Shown here: piece after piece, positions 1 to 5,972 of the stretch
Numbering within the stretch: position 1 is the stretch's first letter
How the letters are laid out: each line of letters starts with the position of its first letter
Assembly: GCA_902795555.1 (NCBI GenBank)
Contig: CADBLV010000189.1
Coordinates: forward strand, 1 to 7,712
From: an uncultured Eubacteriales bacterium
GTDB lineage: Bacteria; Bacillota_A; Clostridia; Christensenellales; Aristaeellaceae
Direction of reading: 5' to 3'
Length of the DNA stretch: 7,712 nucleotides
Notes under the pieces: model-generated
What the model saw: only the letters and a program-made list of their open reading frames with translations
Told to the model about the DNA's origin: nothing
The model's database searches: none
Made by a program: the position numbers and the translations under genes

Positions 1-1590
1 CACCGCGGGCACGGGGGTAGCCAGGGTTTCCATATAGGCGTCGCTCTGCGCAATGGGCAGCCGGGTGTTGACAAATTCTGCCTTCACATAGCATTCCTGG
101 CCGTTCCAGAGAATGTGCAGCCACTCTTCGCCCTTGTCGTTCAGCTCCTGCTCGATCATGTAAACATAGGTGCCGGTGTTCACATCCTTCACAAGGCCGG
201 TGCTCTTGTCAGGCCCCTTCCGCAGGTTCACATGAGCGTTGGTAACGCCGAAACGGTTAATCAGTTCACCCGTCACGACTTCCGGCGCGGGTTCAGATTC
301 ATTTTTCTGGGCAGGCGCTTCCGTGGGAGCCTCTGTGGGGGTCGCCTCCCTGGTGAGTAAAACCTCCTCCGTGGGGGTCTCCTCTGCGGGAGCCTTCTTC
401 TCGAGGAGTATCGGCTCCTCTGTGGGGGTCGGCTCTTCGGTGGCCACCGGCGCCGGGCTGGCCGTCACCTCCGGCACGGCCGTCGGCAGCCCTTCCATAT
501 AGGCGTCGCTCAGCGCCAGAGGCAGCCGGGTGTTGACATACTCTGCCTTCACATAGCATTCCTGGCCGTTCCAGAAAATATGAAGCCATTCTTCGCCCTT
601 GTCATTCAGCACCTGCTCGATCATGTAGACATAGGTGCCGCTGTTCACCGCCTTCACAAGGTTGGTGCCCTTGTCCGGCCCCTTCCGCAGGTTCACGTTC
701 GTCGTGGTAACGCCGAAGCGGTTGATCAGTTCTCCCGTCACGACTTCCGGCGCGGGTTCCAGAATCGGTTCCGGCGTGACCGTAGGCGCTTCGGTGGGCG
801 CCTCGGTAATCATCACGATCGGCTCCTCCGTCGGCGTCGCCGCGGGCGCGTCTGTAATCACGATCGGCGCTTCGGTAACGATCACAATCGGCGCCTCCGT
901 CGGCGTGGCCGCGGGCGCTTCCGTGATCACGATCGGCGCCTCCGTCGGTGCCTCAGTCGGAACCGCCGTGGGTTCAGCCGTCGGCTCCGCCGTCGGTTCA
1001 GGTGTGGGTTCCGGAGTCGGTTCCGGCGTCGGTTCCGGGGTGGGTTCCGGCGTCGGTTCGGGCGTCGGCTCCTCGGTGGGTTCCGGCGTCGGTTCGGGCG
1101 TCGGCTCCTCCGTGGGTTCGGGTTCCGGCGTCTGCACGACCGCGGCCGCCGCGTCCGTCTCGGTCGAAATATACAGATCCGCCCGGTCAGCCGTTTCGCC
1201 GTCCGGGGTATAGAAGGTCACCGTAATCCGGTTTCCTTCCGTTCCGATGGTCCCCGCGTCCGTCACGGGAATCTGGCTCAGATCTGTTCCGACGGCGCCG
1301 CCCGCCGTCAGATCGCAAACATAATCAGGATGCAGCTCCCAAACCATCTCGAAGGAGAGGGAGTTCAAATCCACCCCCGCGGGAACCTGAATCCAGTAGC
1401 TCTTCTCCGCTCCCGGAACCAGGCCGGCGTAGGCATACTGTTCCTGGCCTTCGGCGTCCGTCCATTTCACCCGCATCTGCGGGATGAAGGGATCTTCAGC
1501 CAGGGCTGCTCCGCCCAGGGTCAGCAGCATGATCGCCGCCGTCATGGCCGCGATCCACCGTCTCCATCCTGTCAAGCGATTCCGATTCAT
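1..1590 (-). CDS. Secreted SH3b-repeat surface protein with Pro/Thr/Glu-rich linkers (partial, C-terminus outside window)
   Basis: The frame is open without a stop from the ATG at 1590-1588 to the left edge (530 codons). Residues 1-31 are a signal peptide: basic start (MNRNRLTGWRRW), hydrophobic core, and AxA-type cleavage after A31 (AALA|ED). Residues 32-150 form a beta-rich-looking domain I do not recognise. Residues 154-210 are a PEPT/EEPT repeat linker and 217-262 are two 23-residue tandem repeats. Residues 278-368 and 433-523 each carry a bacterial SH3 (SH3_3-like) unit with VNLRKGPDK, GTYVYMIEQ, GEEWLHI and NGQECYVKAE. A second acidic Pro/Thr linker lies at 369-432. AGGAGG sits 9 nt before the start. 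SH3b domains commonly bind peptidoglycan or other wall ligands, so an extracellular wall-associated role is inferred. No catalytic domain is visible, but one could lie past the left edge. Transcribed divergently from the acetyltransferase. Confidence 0.9.
   Translation of the reverse strand, partial: MNRNRLTGWRRWIAAMTAAIMLLTLGGAALAEDPFIPQMRVKWTDAEGQEQYAYAGLVPGAEKSYWIQVPAGVDLNSLSFEMVWELHPDYVCDLTAGGAVGTDLSQIPVTDAGTIGTEGNRITVTFYTPDGETADRADLYISTETDAAAAVVQTPEPEPTEEPTPEPTPEPTEEPTPEPTPEPTPEPTPEPTPEPTPEPTAEPTAEPTAVPTEAPTEAPIVITEAPAATPTEAPIVIVTEAPIVITDAPAATPTEEPIVMITEAPTEAPTVTPEPILEPAPEVVTGELINRFGVTTTNVNLRKGPDKGTNLVKAVNSGTYVYMIEQVLNDKGEEWLHIFWNGQECYVKAEYVNTRLPLALSDAYMEGLPTAVPEVTASPAPVATEEPTPTEEPILLEKKAPAEETPTEEVLLTREATPTEAPTEAPAQKNESEPAPEVVTGELINRFGVTNAHVNLRKGPDKSTGLVKDVNTGTYVYMIEQELNDKGEEWLHILWNGQECYVKAEFVNTRLPIAQSDAYMETLATPVPAV
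22..294 (-). repeat. SH3b unit, copy 2 (second of two 273-bp direct repeats)
   Basis: This stretch encodes residues 433-523 of the surface protein. It repeats positions 487-759 at an offset of exactly 465 bp (155 codons). By my alignment 78 of 91 residues are identical between the copies. The unit runs from EPAPEVVTGELINRFG to NTRLPIAQSDAYMETL. Differences cluster at a few exposed-looking positions, for example TTTN versus TNAH before VNLRKGPDK. It is followed at the left edge by the start of another Pro/Ala linker, which suggests the series continues outside the window. Confidence 0.9.
487..759 (-). repeat. SH3b unit, copy 1 (first of two 273-bp direct repeats)
   Basis: This stretch encodes residues 278-368. 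The fold signature is SH3_3-like: a VNLRKGPDK strand-loop (the family pattern is roughly V-N-hR-x-GP), then a GTYVYMIEQ strand, GEEWLHIFW, and NGQECYVKAEYV near the end. DNA similarity to copy 2 is high throughout, including long identical runs at both ends. This points to a fairly recent in-gene duplication or to homogenisation between the copies. Confidence 0.9.
805..942 (-). repeat. Tandem 23-codon repeat (2 x 69 bp) in the linker
   Basis: Two head-to-tail 69-bp units encode residues 217-239 (874-942) and 240-262 (805-873). Each begins E-A-P-I-V-I-T, continues (E/D)-APAATPTE, and ends (A/E)-PIV(I/M)(V/I)T. The IVI/IVMI triplets put short hydrophobic beta-prone patches into an otherwise Pro/Thr/Glu-rich linker. 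The units match codon for codon over most of their length. This is a higher-order repeat distinct from the simple PEPT array next to it. Confidence 0.85.
961..1131 (-). repeat. PEPT/EEPT/AEPT 12-bp microrepeat linker
   Basis: A degenerate 12-bp tandem repeat, read on the minus strand, encodes about fourteen x-E-P-T or x-x-P-T tetrapeptides (residues 154-210). The array begins with PEPEPTEEPT, passes through PEPT units, and ends AEPTAEPTAVPT. Such sequence is expected to be extended and flexible, and its threonines are possible O-glycosylation sites. It probably acts as a wall-spanning stalk between the N-terminal domain and the SH3b units. Codon use varies between tetrapeptides (ACG, ACC, ACT, ACA), so the array is not a fresh expansion. 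Confidence 0.9.
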
Positions 1591-1617
1591 AACGATGATC
1601 CTCCTCGAATCATGATT

Positions 1618-1639
1618 GGTACATACAAGATATTGTACC
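1618..1639. promoter_or_regulatory. Possible operator: nested dyads over the -10 and +1 region
   Basis: Outer arms GGTACA (1618-1623) and TGTACC (1634-1639) flank 10 bp. Inside them lies a second dyad, TACAA-GATA-TTGTA (1624-1637). Both overlap the minus-strand -10 box and the predicted start site, a usual position for a repressor operator. A separate perfect palindrome AATCATGATT (1608-1617) sits just downstream in the leader. Part of the inner dyad is forced by the -10 sequence itself, so chance is a real alternative. Confidence 0.3.
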
Positions 1640-1661
1640 CTTCCCCCGGCTGAATTGTCAA
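1632..1661 (-). promoter_or_regulatory. Sigma-A-type promoter of the SH3b protein gene
   Basis: Read on the minus strand, a perfect TTGACA -35 box (plus-strand 1656-1661) and a TACAAT -10 box (1632-1637) are separated by 18 bp. Transcription should start near 1625, giving a leader of about 35 nt. The AGGAGG ribosome-binding site lies at 1600-1605, 9 nt before the ATG. Confidence 0.75.
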
Positions 1662-1828
1662 CATCCGGATAGCAGGACTTCCGATGTTTTCCGTCGAATC
1701 TTATGGTTCGCGGGCGGAAAGCGGATTCGTGCCCTGTCGCGGTTCCGGAATCGGCCCCGCTCATGGAATCAGCCCGGTCATCAAAGAAAACGAAGAAACG
1801 GCCTCTGCCGTTCCCGAAAGGTCAGAAA

Positions 1829-2440
1829 ATGTTTGCTCGCCTGCTTCAGTCCCTGTCCCTGGAAAGTGCCGACGCCGCTCCCGGCGCCCGGGCTTATTTT
1901 TCCCGCCTGCCGGATCTGGAAACCCCTGATCTGATCCTCCGCCGGGCCCGGCGTCAGGATGTGGTGGACATCTTTTCCTATGCCTCCGATCCGGAGGTCG
2001 CCCGCTATGTCCTCTGGGATCCCCATGCCACCATCTCGGAAACCTATGACTATCTTCGCTATCTGCGGAAAACCTATCGGGAAGGCCTTCCCTCCAGCTG
2101 GGTTCTGGAGTATAAGGAATTGGGCAGGGTCATCGGCTCCATGGGCTTTGTCTGGTTTTCGCCGGTAAACCGCTCCGCGGAGCTGGGCTACAGCCTGGCC
2201 CGTCCTTTCTGGAATCAGGGGCTGGCCACGCAGGCCCTTTCCGCCGTGGTCCGCTCCGCCTTCGAGAATCTTCCGCTCAATCGTCTGGAGGCGCAGCATG
2301 ATGTGCGCAACCCCGCCAGCGGCCGGGTTCTGGAAAAATGCGGGTTTTCCCGGGAAGGCGTGCTGCGGGGGCGGGTTTGCGTCAAAGGGGAAATGGCCGA
2401 CACGGTCCTCTGGTCCCTCCTGCGTTCGGATCCGCGGTAA
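1829..2440 (+). CDS. GNAT-family N-acetyltransferase, RimJ/RimL type
   Basis: The 203-residue product fits Acetyltransf_3-like GNAT enzymes, which transfer acetyl from acetyl-CoA to an amine such as the N-terminus of a ribosomal protein; the true substrate cannot be read here. Family features in order are: TPDLILRRARRQDVVDIFSYASDPEVARY (32-60), a central strand with GRVIGSMGFVWF (99-110), AELGYSLARPFWNQGLATQAL (117-137) holding the CoA-binding Q-G-L-A loop at 130-133, and NPASGRVLEKCGF (161-173), the usual C-terminal helix and GF strand. The frame stays open back to 1703, but neither ATG there has a ribosome-binding site. ATG 1829 follows AAAGG by 7 nt and leaves a 31-residue lead before the domain. 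No clear promoter of its own and no terminator after it are visible. Confidence 0.85.
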   Translation: MFARLLQSLSLESADAAPGARAYFSRLPDLETPDLILRRARRQDVVDIFSYASDPEVARYVLWDPHATISETYDYLRYLRKTYREGLPSSWVLEYKELGRVIGSMGFVWFSPVNRSAELGYSLARPFWNQGLATQALSAVVRSAFENLPLNRLEAQHDVRNPASGRVLEKCGFSREGVLRGRVCVKGEMADTVLWSLLRSDPR

Positions 2441-2445
2441 AAATC

Positions 2446-2473
2446 TTGAACAATCCCCATTTTGGTGTATAAT
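2446..2473 (+). promoter_or_regulatory. Sigma-A-type promoter for the metallophosphoesterase-ecf-truA operon
   Basis: TTGAAC (2446-2451) and a consensus TATAAT (2468-2473) are separated by 16 bp. The promoter starts 6 nt after the acetyltransferase stop codon. The predicted start of transcription is near 2480, about 40 nt before the first gene. No other promoter-like pair was seen before 6804, so it may serve all six downstream genes. Confidence 0.7.
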
Positions 2474-2483
2474 ATCATGGGTT

Positions 2484-2501
2484 TCCGCGAAAAAGCGCGG
2501 A
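2484..2501 (+). other. Small 5'-UTR hairpin
   Basis: TCCGCG (2484-2489) pairs with CGCGGA (2496-2501) across a 6-nt A-rich loop. It would form within a few bases of the predicted 5' end of the operon mRNA. There is no U-run after it, so it is not a terminator. A 5'-terminal stem can protect mRNA from decay; that role is inferred. Confidence 0.4.
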
Positions 2502-2520
2502 CGTGAAGGGAGGGCGTGAA

Positions 2521-3453
2521 ATGAACGATTACAGCGGCAGGCACGCCTCCTCCCAGCCCTGGGCCATCGCCTCCCACAGCAGCGGTCGCGGCCGCCATCA
2601 GGTCAGGAACCGCCGGCGTCGCCGCCTGGCGATCCTCGGCGTCGTGGTGCTTTTGCTTCTCCTGGCCTATCCCTTTGCGGAGGCCCGCTTTCCGCGGACG
2701 GAAAAGGTGCTGCTCAGGGCGGAAGATCTCTCCGCCGATGCAAATCATCTGCATATCGTTTTCGTCTCGGACATCCATTACGGATTCTGGTTTTCGGATA
2801 CGGATCTGAACAACCTCATCAACACGATCAACAGCCTGAAGCCGGACATCGTTCTTTTCGGCGGAGGCTATGGGGCGGACAATCTGTCGGCCCTCACCTT
2901 TTTCCGGAAGCTCCCGGGGATTCACGCCCGCTATGCGATCTACGGCGTCGTCGGCGACAGCGACCGGGGTGAAACGGATTATGAGCTGGAGCATCTGACC
3001 GATGCCATGCGCAATGCCGGGGTCATCCCCCTCGTCAATGAGGTCGCCACCGTGCGGGTGGGAAATGCTTCGCTCCGAATCGCGGGCCTGGACGATCCCG
3101 TCCGCGGCTCGCCCGACATCAAAGGGGTTTCCGCCAAAGTCAGCGCGGAGGAGTATGTCGTTCTCCTCGCCCACAGCCCCTCCGTCGTGCCCGATGCACA
3201 TCTGGCGACTGATCAGAACGGCCGGATCGGCTGGTTCGATCTGGGGCTCTTCGGGCATACCCACGGCGGACAGATGCTGTTTTTCTCCGACTGGCTGGGC
3301 TTCGGGGACGATGTCCCGGATCGCTATCGCAGCGGATGGCTCACGGAAAACCGGGCCAATATTCTGGTTTCCCGCGGCGTGGGAACGAAGACGATTCCCG
3401 CCCGCCTGTTCTGCTCCCCGCAGATCCACCTGATTGAGCTCACCACGAATTAA
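2521..3453 (+). CDS. Membrane-anchored calcineurin-like metallophosphoesterase homologue with altered metal motifs
   Basis: The 310-residue protein resembles YkuE-type metallophosphoesterases. It has a basic, Ser/His-rich N-terminus, five arginines at 31-35, one membrane span (about 36-52), then the phosphoesterase domain, predicted outside. Conserved motifs are VSDIH (D84, H86), LAHSP (H218) and FGHTHGGQ (H246, H248). Two motifs are not standard. Where the family has GGD, the protein has FGGGY (G116, codon GGC at 2866), losing the metal-bridging Asp. Where it has GNHD/E, the protein has GDSD (145-148), losing the Asn and His. Activity may therefore be reduced or different. ATG 2521 was chosen over GTG 2503 because AGGGAGGG lies 6 nt upstream of it. 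The gene is 28 bp from ecfA1 and probably co-transcribed. Substrate unknown. Confidence 0.85.
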   Translation: MNDYSGRHASSQPWAIASHSSGRGRHQVRNRRRRRLAILGVVVLLLLLAYPFAEARFPRTEKVLLRAEDLSADANHLHIVFVSDIHYGFWFSDTDLNNLINTINSLKPDIVLFGGGYGADNLSALTFFRKLPGIHARYAIYGVVGDSDRGETDYELEHLTDAMRNAGVIPLVNEVATVRVGNASLRIAGLDDPVRGSPDIKGVSAKVSAEEYVVLLAHSPSVVPDAHLATDQNGRIGWFDLGLFGHTHGGQMLFFSDWLGFGDDVPDRYRSGWLTENRANILVSRGVGTKTIPARLFCSPQIHLIELTTN

Positions 3454-3481
3454 TCCCCCATAAATAATGAGGAAACATGCG

Positions 3482-4336
3482 ATGGAAGAAAGCGAACGCG
3501 TCGTCCTGTCAGATGTCACATATCGTTATGAGGAAGAGGGCAAGCCGGCCCTCGACGGGGTCAGCGCCGTGGTCCATCCCGGCGAATTTGTCGCGATTCT
3601 CGGCCATAACGGATCGGGAAAAAGTACCCTCGCGAAGCTGATCAATGCGCTTTATCTGCCGGCGGAGGGCCGTGTTGTCGTCTGCGGATATGACACGGCG
3701 AAGGAAGAATATGTCTGGGAAATCCGTCGCCGCGCCGGCATGATTTTCCAGAATCCGGATAATCAGATCGTGGCCACGGTGGTCCGGGAGGATGTGGCCT
3801 TCGGTCTGGAAAATCTGGGCGTCCCCCAGGAGGAAATGCTCTCCCGAATCGAAAGCGCCCTGGCCACGGTGCGCATGAATCAGTTTGCGGATGTCGCGCC
3901 GCATACGCTCTCCGGCGGCCAGAAGCAGCGGGTGGCCATCGCCGGCATCCTCGCCATGGAGCCTGATGTGCTCATCGCCGATGAGGCCACGGCCATGCTC
4001 GATCCCTCCGGCCGGAAGGAAGTGCTGGAAACGGTCCGGCGGCTGAATCGGCAGAAAGGCATCACCGTGGTCTGGATCACGCATTTCATGGAGGAAGCCG
4101 CCCAGGCCGACCGGATCCTGGTGGTCACGGAGGGCCGGGTGCAGGCGGAAGGAACCCCCGCCGAGGTGTTCGACCGCGTGGAAGATCTGCGAAAGATGCA
4201 TCTGGATGTGCCGCATATGGCAGCCCTGGCCAACAGCCTGCGGGCGGAAGGCATGCCCCTGGCCCCGGGCATTCTGACGGTTGATGATATGATGCGGGAG
4301 GTGACCAGGCTGTGTCCGTTGAAGTCCGCCACCTGA
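3482..4336 (+). CDS. ecfA1: Energy-coupling factor transporter ATPase EcfA1
   Basis: The 284-residue ABC ATPase is one half of the nucleotide-binding pair of a group II ECF transporter, sited on the inner face of the membrane. Motifs in order are: Walker A GHNGSGKST (41-49), Q-loop FQNPDNQ (89-95, the NPDNQ form typical of EcfA1), ABC signature LSGGQKQR (143-150), Walker B VLIADEATAMLDP with catalytic E168, and switch H201 in WITHFMEEA. All key residues are present. ATG 3482 is preferred to ATG 3467: the former has GAGG 9 nt upstream, while the latter has no ribosome-binding site. The last 25 bases overlap ecfA2, as expected for a stoichiometric A1-A2 pair. Confidence 0.96.
   Translation: MEESERVVLSDVTYRYEEEGKPALDGVSAVVHPGEFVAILGHNGSGKSTLAKLINALYLPAEGRVVVCGYDTAKEEYVWEIRRRAGMIFQNPDNQIVATVVREDVAFGLENLGVPQEEMLSRIESALATVRMNQFADVAPHTLSGGQKQRVAIAGILAMEPDVLIADEATAMLDPSGRKEVLETVRRLNRQKGITVVWITHFMEEAAQADRILVVTEGRVQAEGTPAEVFDRVEDLRKMHLDVPHMAALANSLRAEGMPLAPGILTVDDMMREVTRLCPLKSAT
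4296..4304 (+). promoter_or_regulatory. Ribosome-binding site deciding the GTG start of ecfA2
   Basis: GGGAGGTGA inside the end of ecfA1 lies 7 nt before GTG 4312. It is the best Shine-Dalgarno site in the vicinity and fixes the GTG as the start, giving a full-length N-terminus (MSVEVRHLTHVY). Confidence 0.8.
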
Positions 4337-5175
4337 CCCATGTTTATGCGCCGGACAGCGCCCTGAAAACCGTCGCCCTCCGGGATGTGTCCTTCCGCAT
4401 TGAGGATGGGGAATTCGTCGGCATCGTCGGTCGGACCGGCTCCGGAAAAAGCAGCCTCGTTCAGCATCTGAACGGGCTCCTGAAGCCGACCGAAGGCCAG
4501 GTGCTGATCGATGGGGAGGATCTGAATGCCGAAAAGACGGATCGCCGGGCGATTCGTCAGAAAATCGGGCTCGTTTTTCAGTATCCGGAATATCAGCGCT
4601 TTGAGGAAACCGTGGAAAAGGATATCGGCTTCGGCCCGCGAAATCAGAAGCTGAGCCCGCAGGAAGTGGCCGATCGGGTGTCCTATGCCATGGCCTGTGT
4701 CCATCTGAATCAGGCGGAAATCGGTCCCAAAAGCCCCTTCGAGCTTTCCGGAGGCCAGATGCGCCGGGTCGCCATTGCCGGCGTCCTGGCCATGAAGCCC
4801 TCCGTCCTGATTCTGGATGAGCCCACAGCGGGGCTGGATCCCATGGGCCGGGACAGCATCCTTTCCATGCTCGAGGAATTGCACACCCGCGATCATATCA
4901 CGGTCATCATGGTCTCCCACAGCATGGATGATATGGCCCGCCTGGCTTCCCGGCTGCTGGTCTTCTCCGATGGACAGCTCATCGCCGATGGAACGCCCCG
5001 GGAGATTTTCACCCATGAAAGCCTGATGTCCTCCGCCGGGCTGGATGTGCCGGAGGCGGCAAAGCTTTGCGCGCGCCTGCGCAAAGAGGGCTATCCCCTC
5101 CCCGCGGATCTTTATCGCCCGGAAGAGCTGAGGGAGCATCTTCTGCGCCTCTGGAAGGAGGGATCCGGATGCTGA
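4312..5175 (+). CDS. ecfA2: Energy-coupling factor transporter ATPase EcfA2
   Basis: The 287-residue protein is the second ATPase of the ECF module and pairs with EcfA1 to drive EcfT. Motifs in order are: Walker A GRTGSGKSS (40-48), Q-loop FQYPEYQ (89-95; YPEYQ with the following FEETV is diagnostic of EcfA2), signature LSGGQMRRVAIAG (145-157), Walker B VLILDEPTAGLDP with E170, and switch H203 in VSHSMDDMARL. Nothing needed for ATP hydrolysis is missing. It starts at a GTG inside ecfA1 and its stop overlaps the ecfT start by 7 nt (ATGCTGA), which favours coupled translation. Confidence 0.96.
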   Translation: MSVEVRHLTHVYAPDSALKTVALRDVSFRIEDGEFVGIVGRTGSGKSSLVQHLNGLLKPTEGQVLIDGEDLNAEKTDRRAIRQKIGLVFQYPEYQRFEETVEKDIGFGPRNQKLSPQEVADRVSYAMACVHLNQAEIGPKSPFELSGGQMRRVAIAGVLAMKPSVLILDEPTAGLDPMGRDSILSMLEELHTRDHITVIMVSHSMDDMARLASRLLVFSDGQLIADGTPREIFTHESLMSSAGLDVPEAAKLCARLRKEGYPLPADLYRPEELREHLLRLWKEGSGC

Positions 5176-5972
5176 CGAACATCACCCTCGGGCAGTATTA
5201 TCCTGTCGACAGCCCCATTCACCGCCTGGATCCCCGAATCAAGCTGATCCTGTCGGTCGTGCTGATCGTGGCCGTTTTCCTCGCCCAGGGATTTTTCGGC
5301 TATGTCCTCCTCCTGGCTTATATTCTGCTCACCGCCAAACTGGCCAATGTGCCTTTCCGCATGCTGTTTCGGGGCCTGAAGCCCCTCAAATGGATCCTGA
5401 TCATCACCTTTCTCTTAAATCTGCTTCTCACCCCCGGGGACACGGTCTGGCTGTCCTTCTGGATCATCCGGATCACGAAGGAAGCCTTCCTCCAGGCCCT
5501 GTTTTACAGCCTCCGCCTGGTCTTCCTGGTTATGGGGACCTCCCTTCTCACGCTCACGACCTCCCCCGTCGCCCTGTCGGATGCCATGGAGGTGCTGTTT
5601 TCGCCGCTGAAGAAAATTCATTTCCCCGTTCACGAGCTCGCGATGATGATGACCATCGCCCTTCGCTTTGTCCCGACCCTCCTCGAGGAGGCGGACAAGA
5701 TCATGAAGGCCCAGACAGCCCGCGGCGCGGATTTTGAATCCGGAAATCTGATCGTCCGGGCGAAAGCGATGGTGCCCCTGCTGGTGCCGCTGTTCGTCAG
5801 CGCCTTCCGCCGCGCTTCGGATCTGGCCATGGCCATGGAAAGCCGCTGCTATCACGGCGGAGAGGGGCGCACCCGTCTCCGGGTCCTGAAGCTGACGAAA
5901 AATGATGCGATCGCCTGCGCCGTCACGGCCGTCTTCCTCGTGCTGATTATTTTGGAGGGAAAGCTGTTTTGA
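5169..5972 (+). CDS. ecfT: Energy-coupling factor transporter transmembrane protein EcfT
   Basis: The 267-residue membrane protein is the coupler that links EcfA1/A2 to interchangeable S components. It opens with the family's GQYYPVDSPIHRLDPRIKL (8-26). Hydrophobic spans follow at about 26-43, 44-60, 75-90 and 110-130, and a last one at about 246-263. The cytosolic coupling helices carry the two signature motifs, KAQTARGADFE (180-190) and AMESRCYHGGEGRTR (222-236). ATG 5169 has AAGGAGG 7 nt upstream. The longer in-frame extension back to 5067 lies inside ecfA2 and is not used. Length is normal. No S-component gene is nearby, so this is the shared module of a group II system. Confidence 0.95.
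   Translation: MLTNITLGQYYPVDSPIHRLDPRIKLILSVVLIVAVFLAQGFFGYVLLLAYILLTAKLANVPFRMLFRGLKPLKWILIITFLLNLLLTPGDTVWLSFWIIRITKEAFLQALFYSLRLVFLVMGTSLLTLTTSPVALSDAMEVLFSPLKKIHFPVHELAMMMTIALRFVPTLLEEADKIMKAQTARGADFESGNLIVRAKAMVPLLVPLFVSAFRRASDLAMAMESRCYHGGEGRTRLRVLKLTKNDAIACAVTAVFLVLIILEGKLF
5954..5959 (+). promoter_or_regulatory. Ribosome-binding site deciding the TTG start of truA
   Basis: GGAGGG near the end of ecfT lies 9 nt before TTG 5969. No in-frame ATG or GTG lies close by, so this site supports the rare TTG start, whose bases overlap the ecfT stop (TTGA). Confidence 0.75.

Noticed and set aside
961..1131. Short regular repeats that might be a CRISPR array
   Set aside because: The period is 12 bp with no unique spacers, and the repeats are in frame coding for PEPT units.
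635..1213. Glycine/valine/serine repeat protein (GVGSGVGS) on the plus strand
   Set aside because: Another shadow of the same 12-bp microrepeats read in antisense, with no signal peptide or Shine-Dalgarno site.
580..1653. Long arginine-rich plus-strand reading frame opposite the SH3b gene
   Set aside because: It is the complement of the Pro/Glu/Thr repeat region. Its RRRFGGR composition is a by-product of the repeats, and it lacks a good ribosome-binding site. The minus-strand frame has a promoter, Shine-Dalgarno site, signal peptide and recognisable domains.
1703..1828. N-terminal extension of the acetyltransferase to ATG 1703 or 1763
   Set aside because: The frame is open, but no ribosome-binding site precedes either ATG, and the added sequence (Ser/Lys/Pro-rich) is not part of the GNAT fold.
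2441..2520. Terminator between the acetyltransferase and the phosphoesterase gene
   Set aside because: The only stem (2484-2501) lacks a T-run and lies downstream of the promoter, so it belongs to the next transcript's leader.
3454..3481. Riboswitch or promoter before ecfA1
   Set aside because: The gap is only 28 nt and holds a Shine-Dalgarno site only. No -35/-10 pair with acceptable spacing and no room for an aptamer.
2215..3519. 434-codon minus-strand reading frame
   Set aside because: It lies antisense to the acetyltransferase end and the phosphoesterase gene, has no recognisable domain, and reflects the GC-rich codon pattern of the real genes. The same applies to minus-strand frames at 3880-5139 and 5852-6805.
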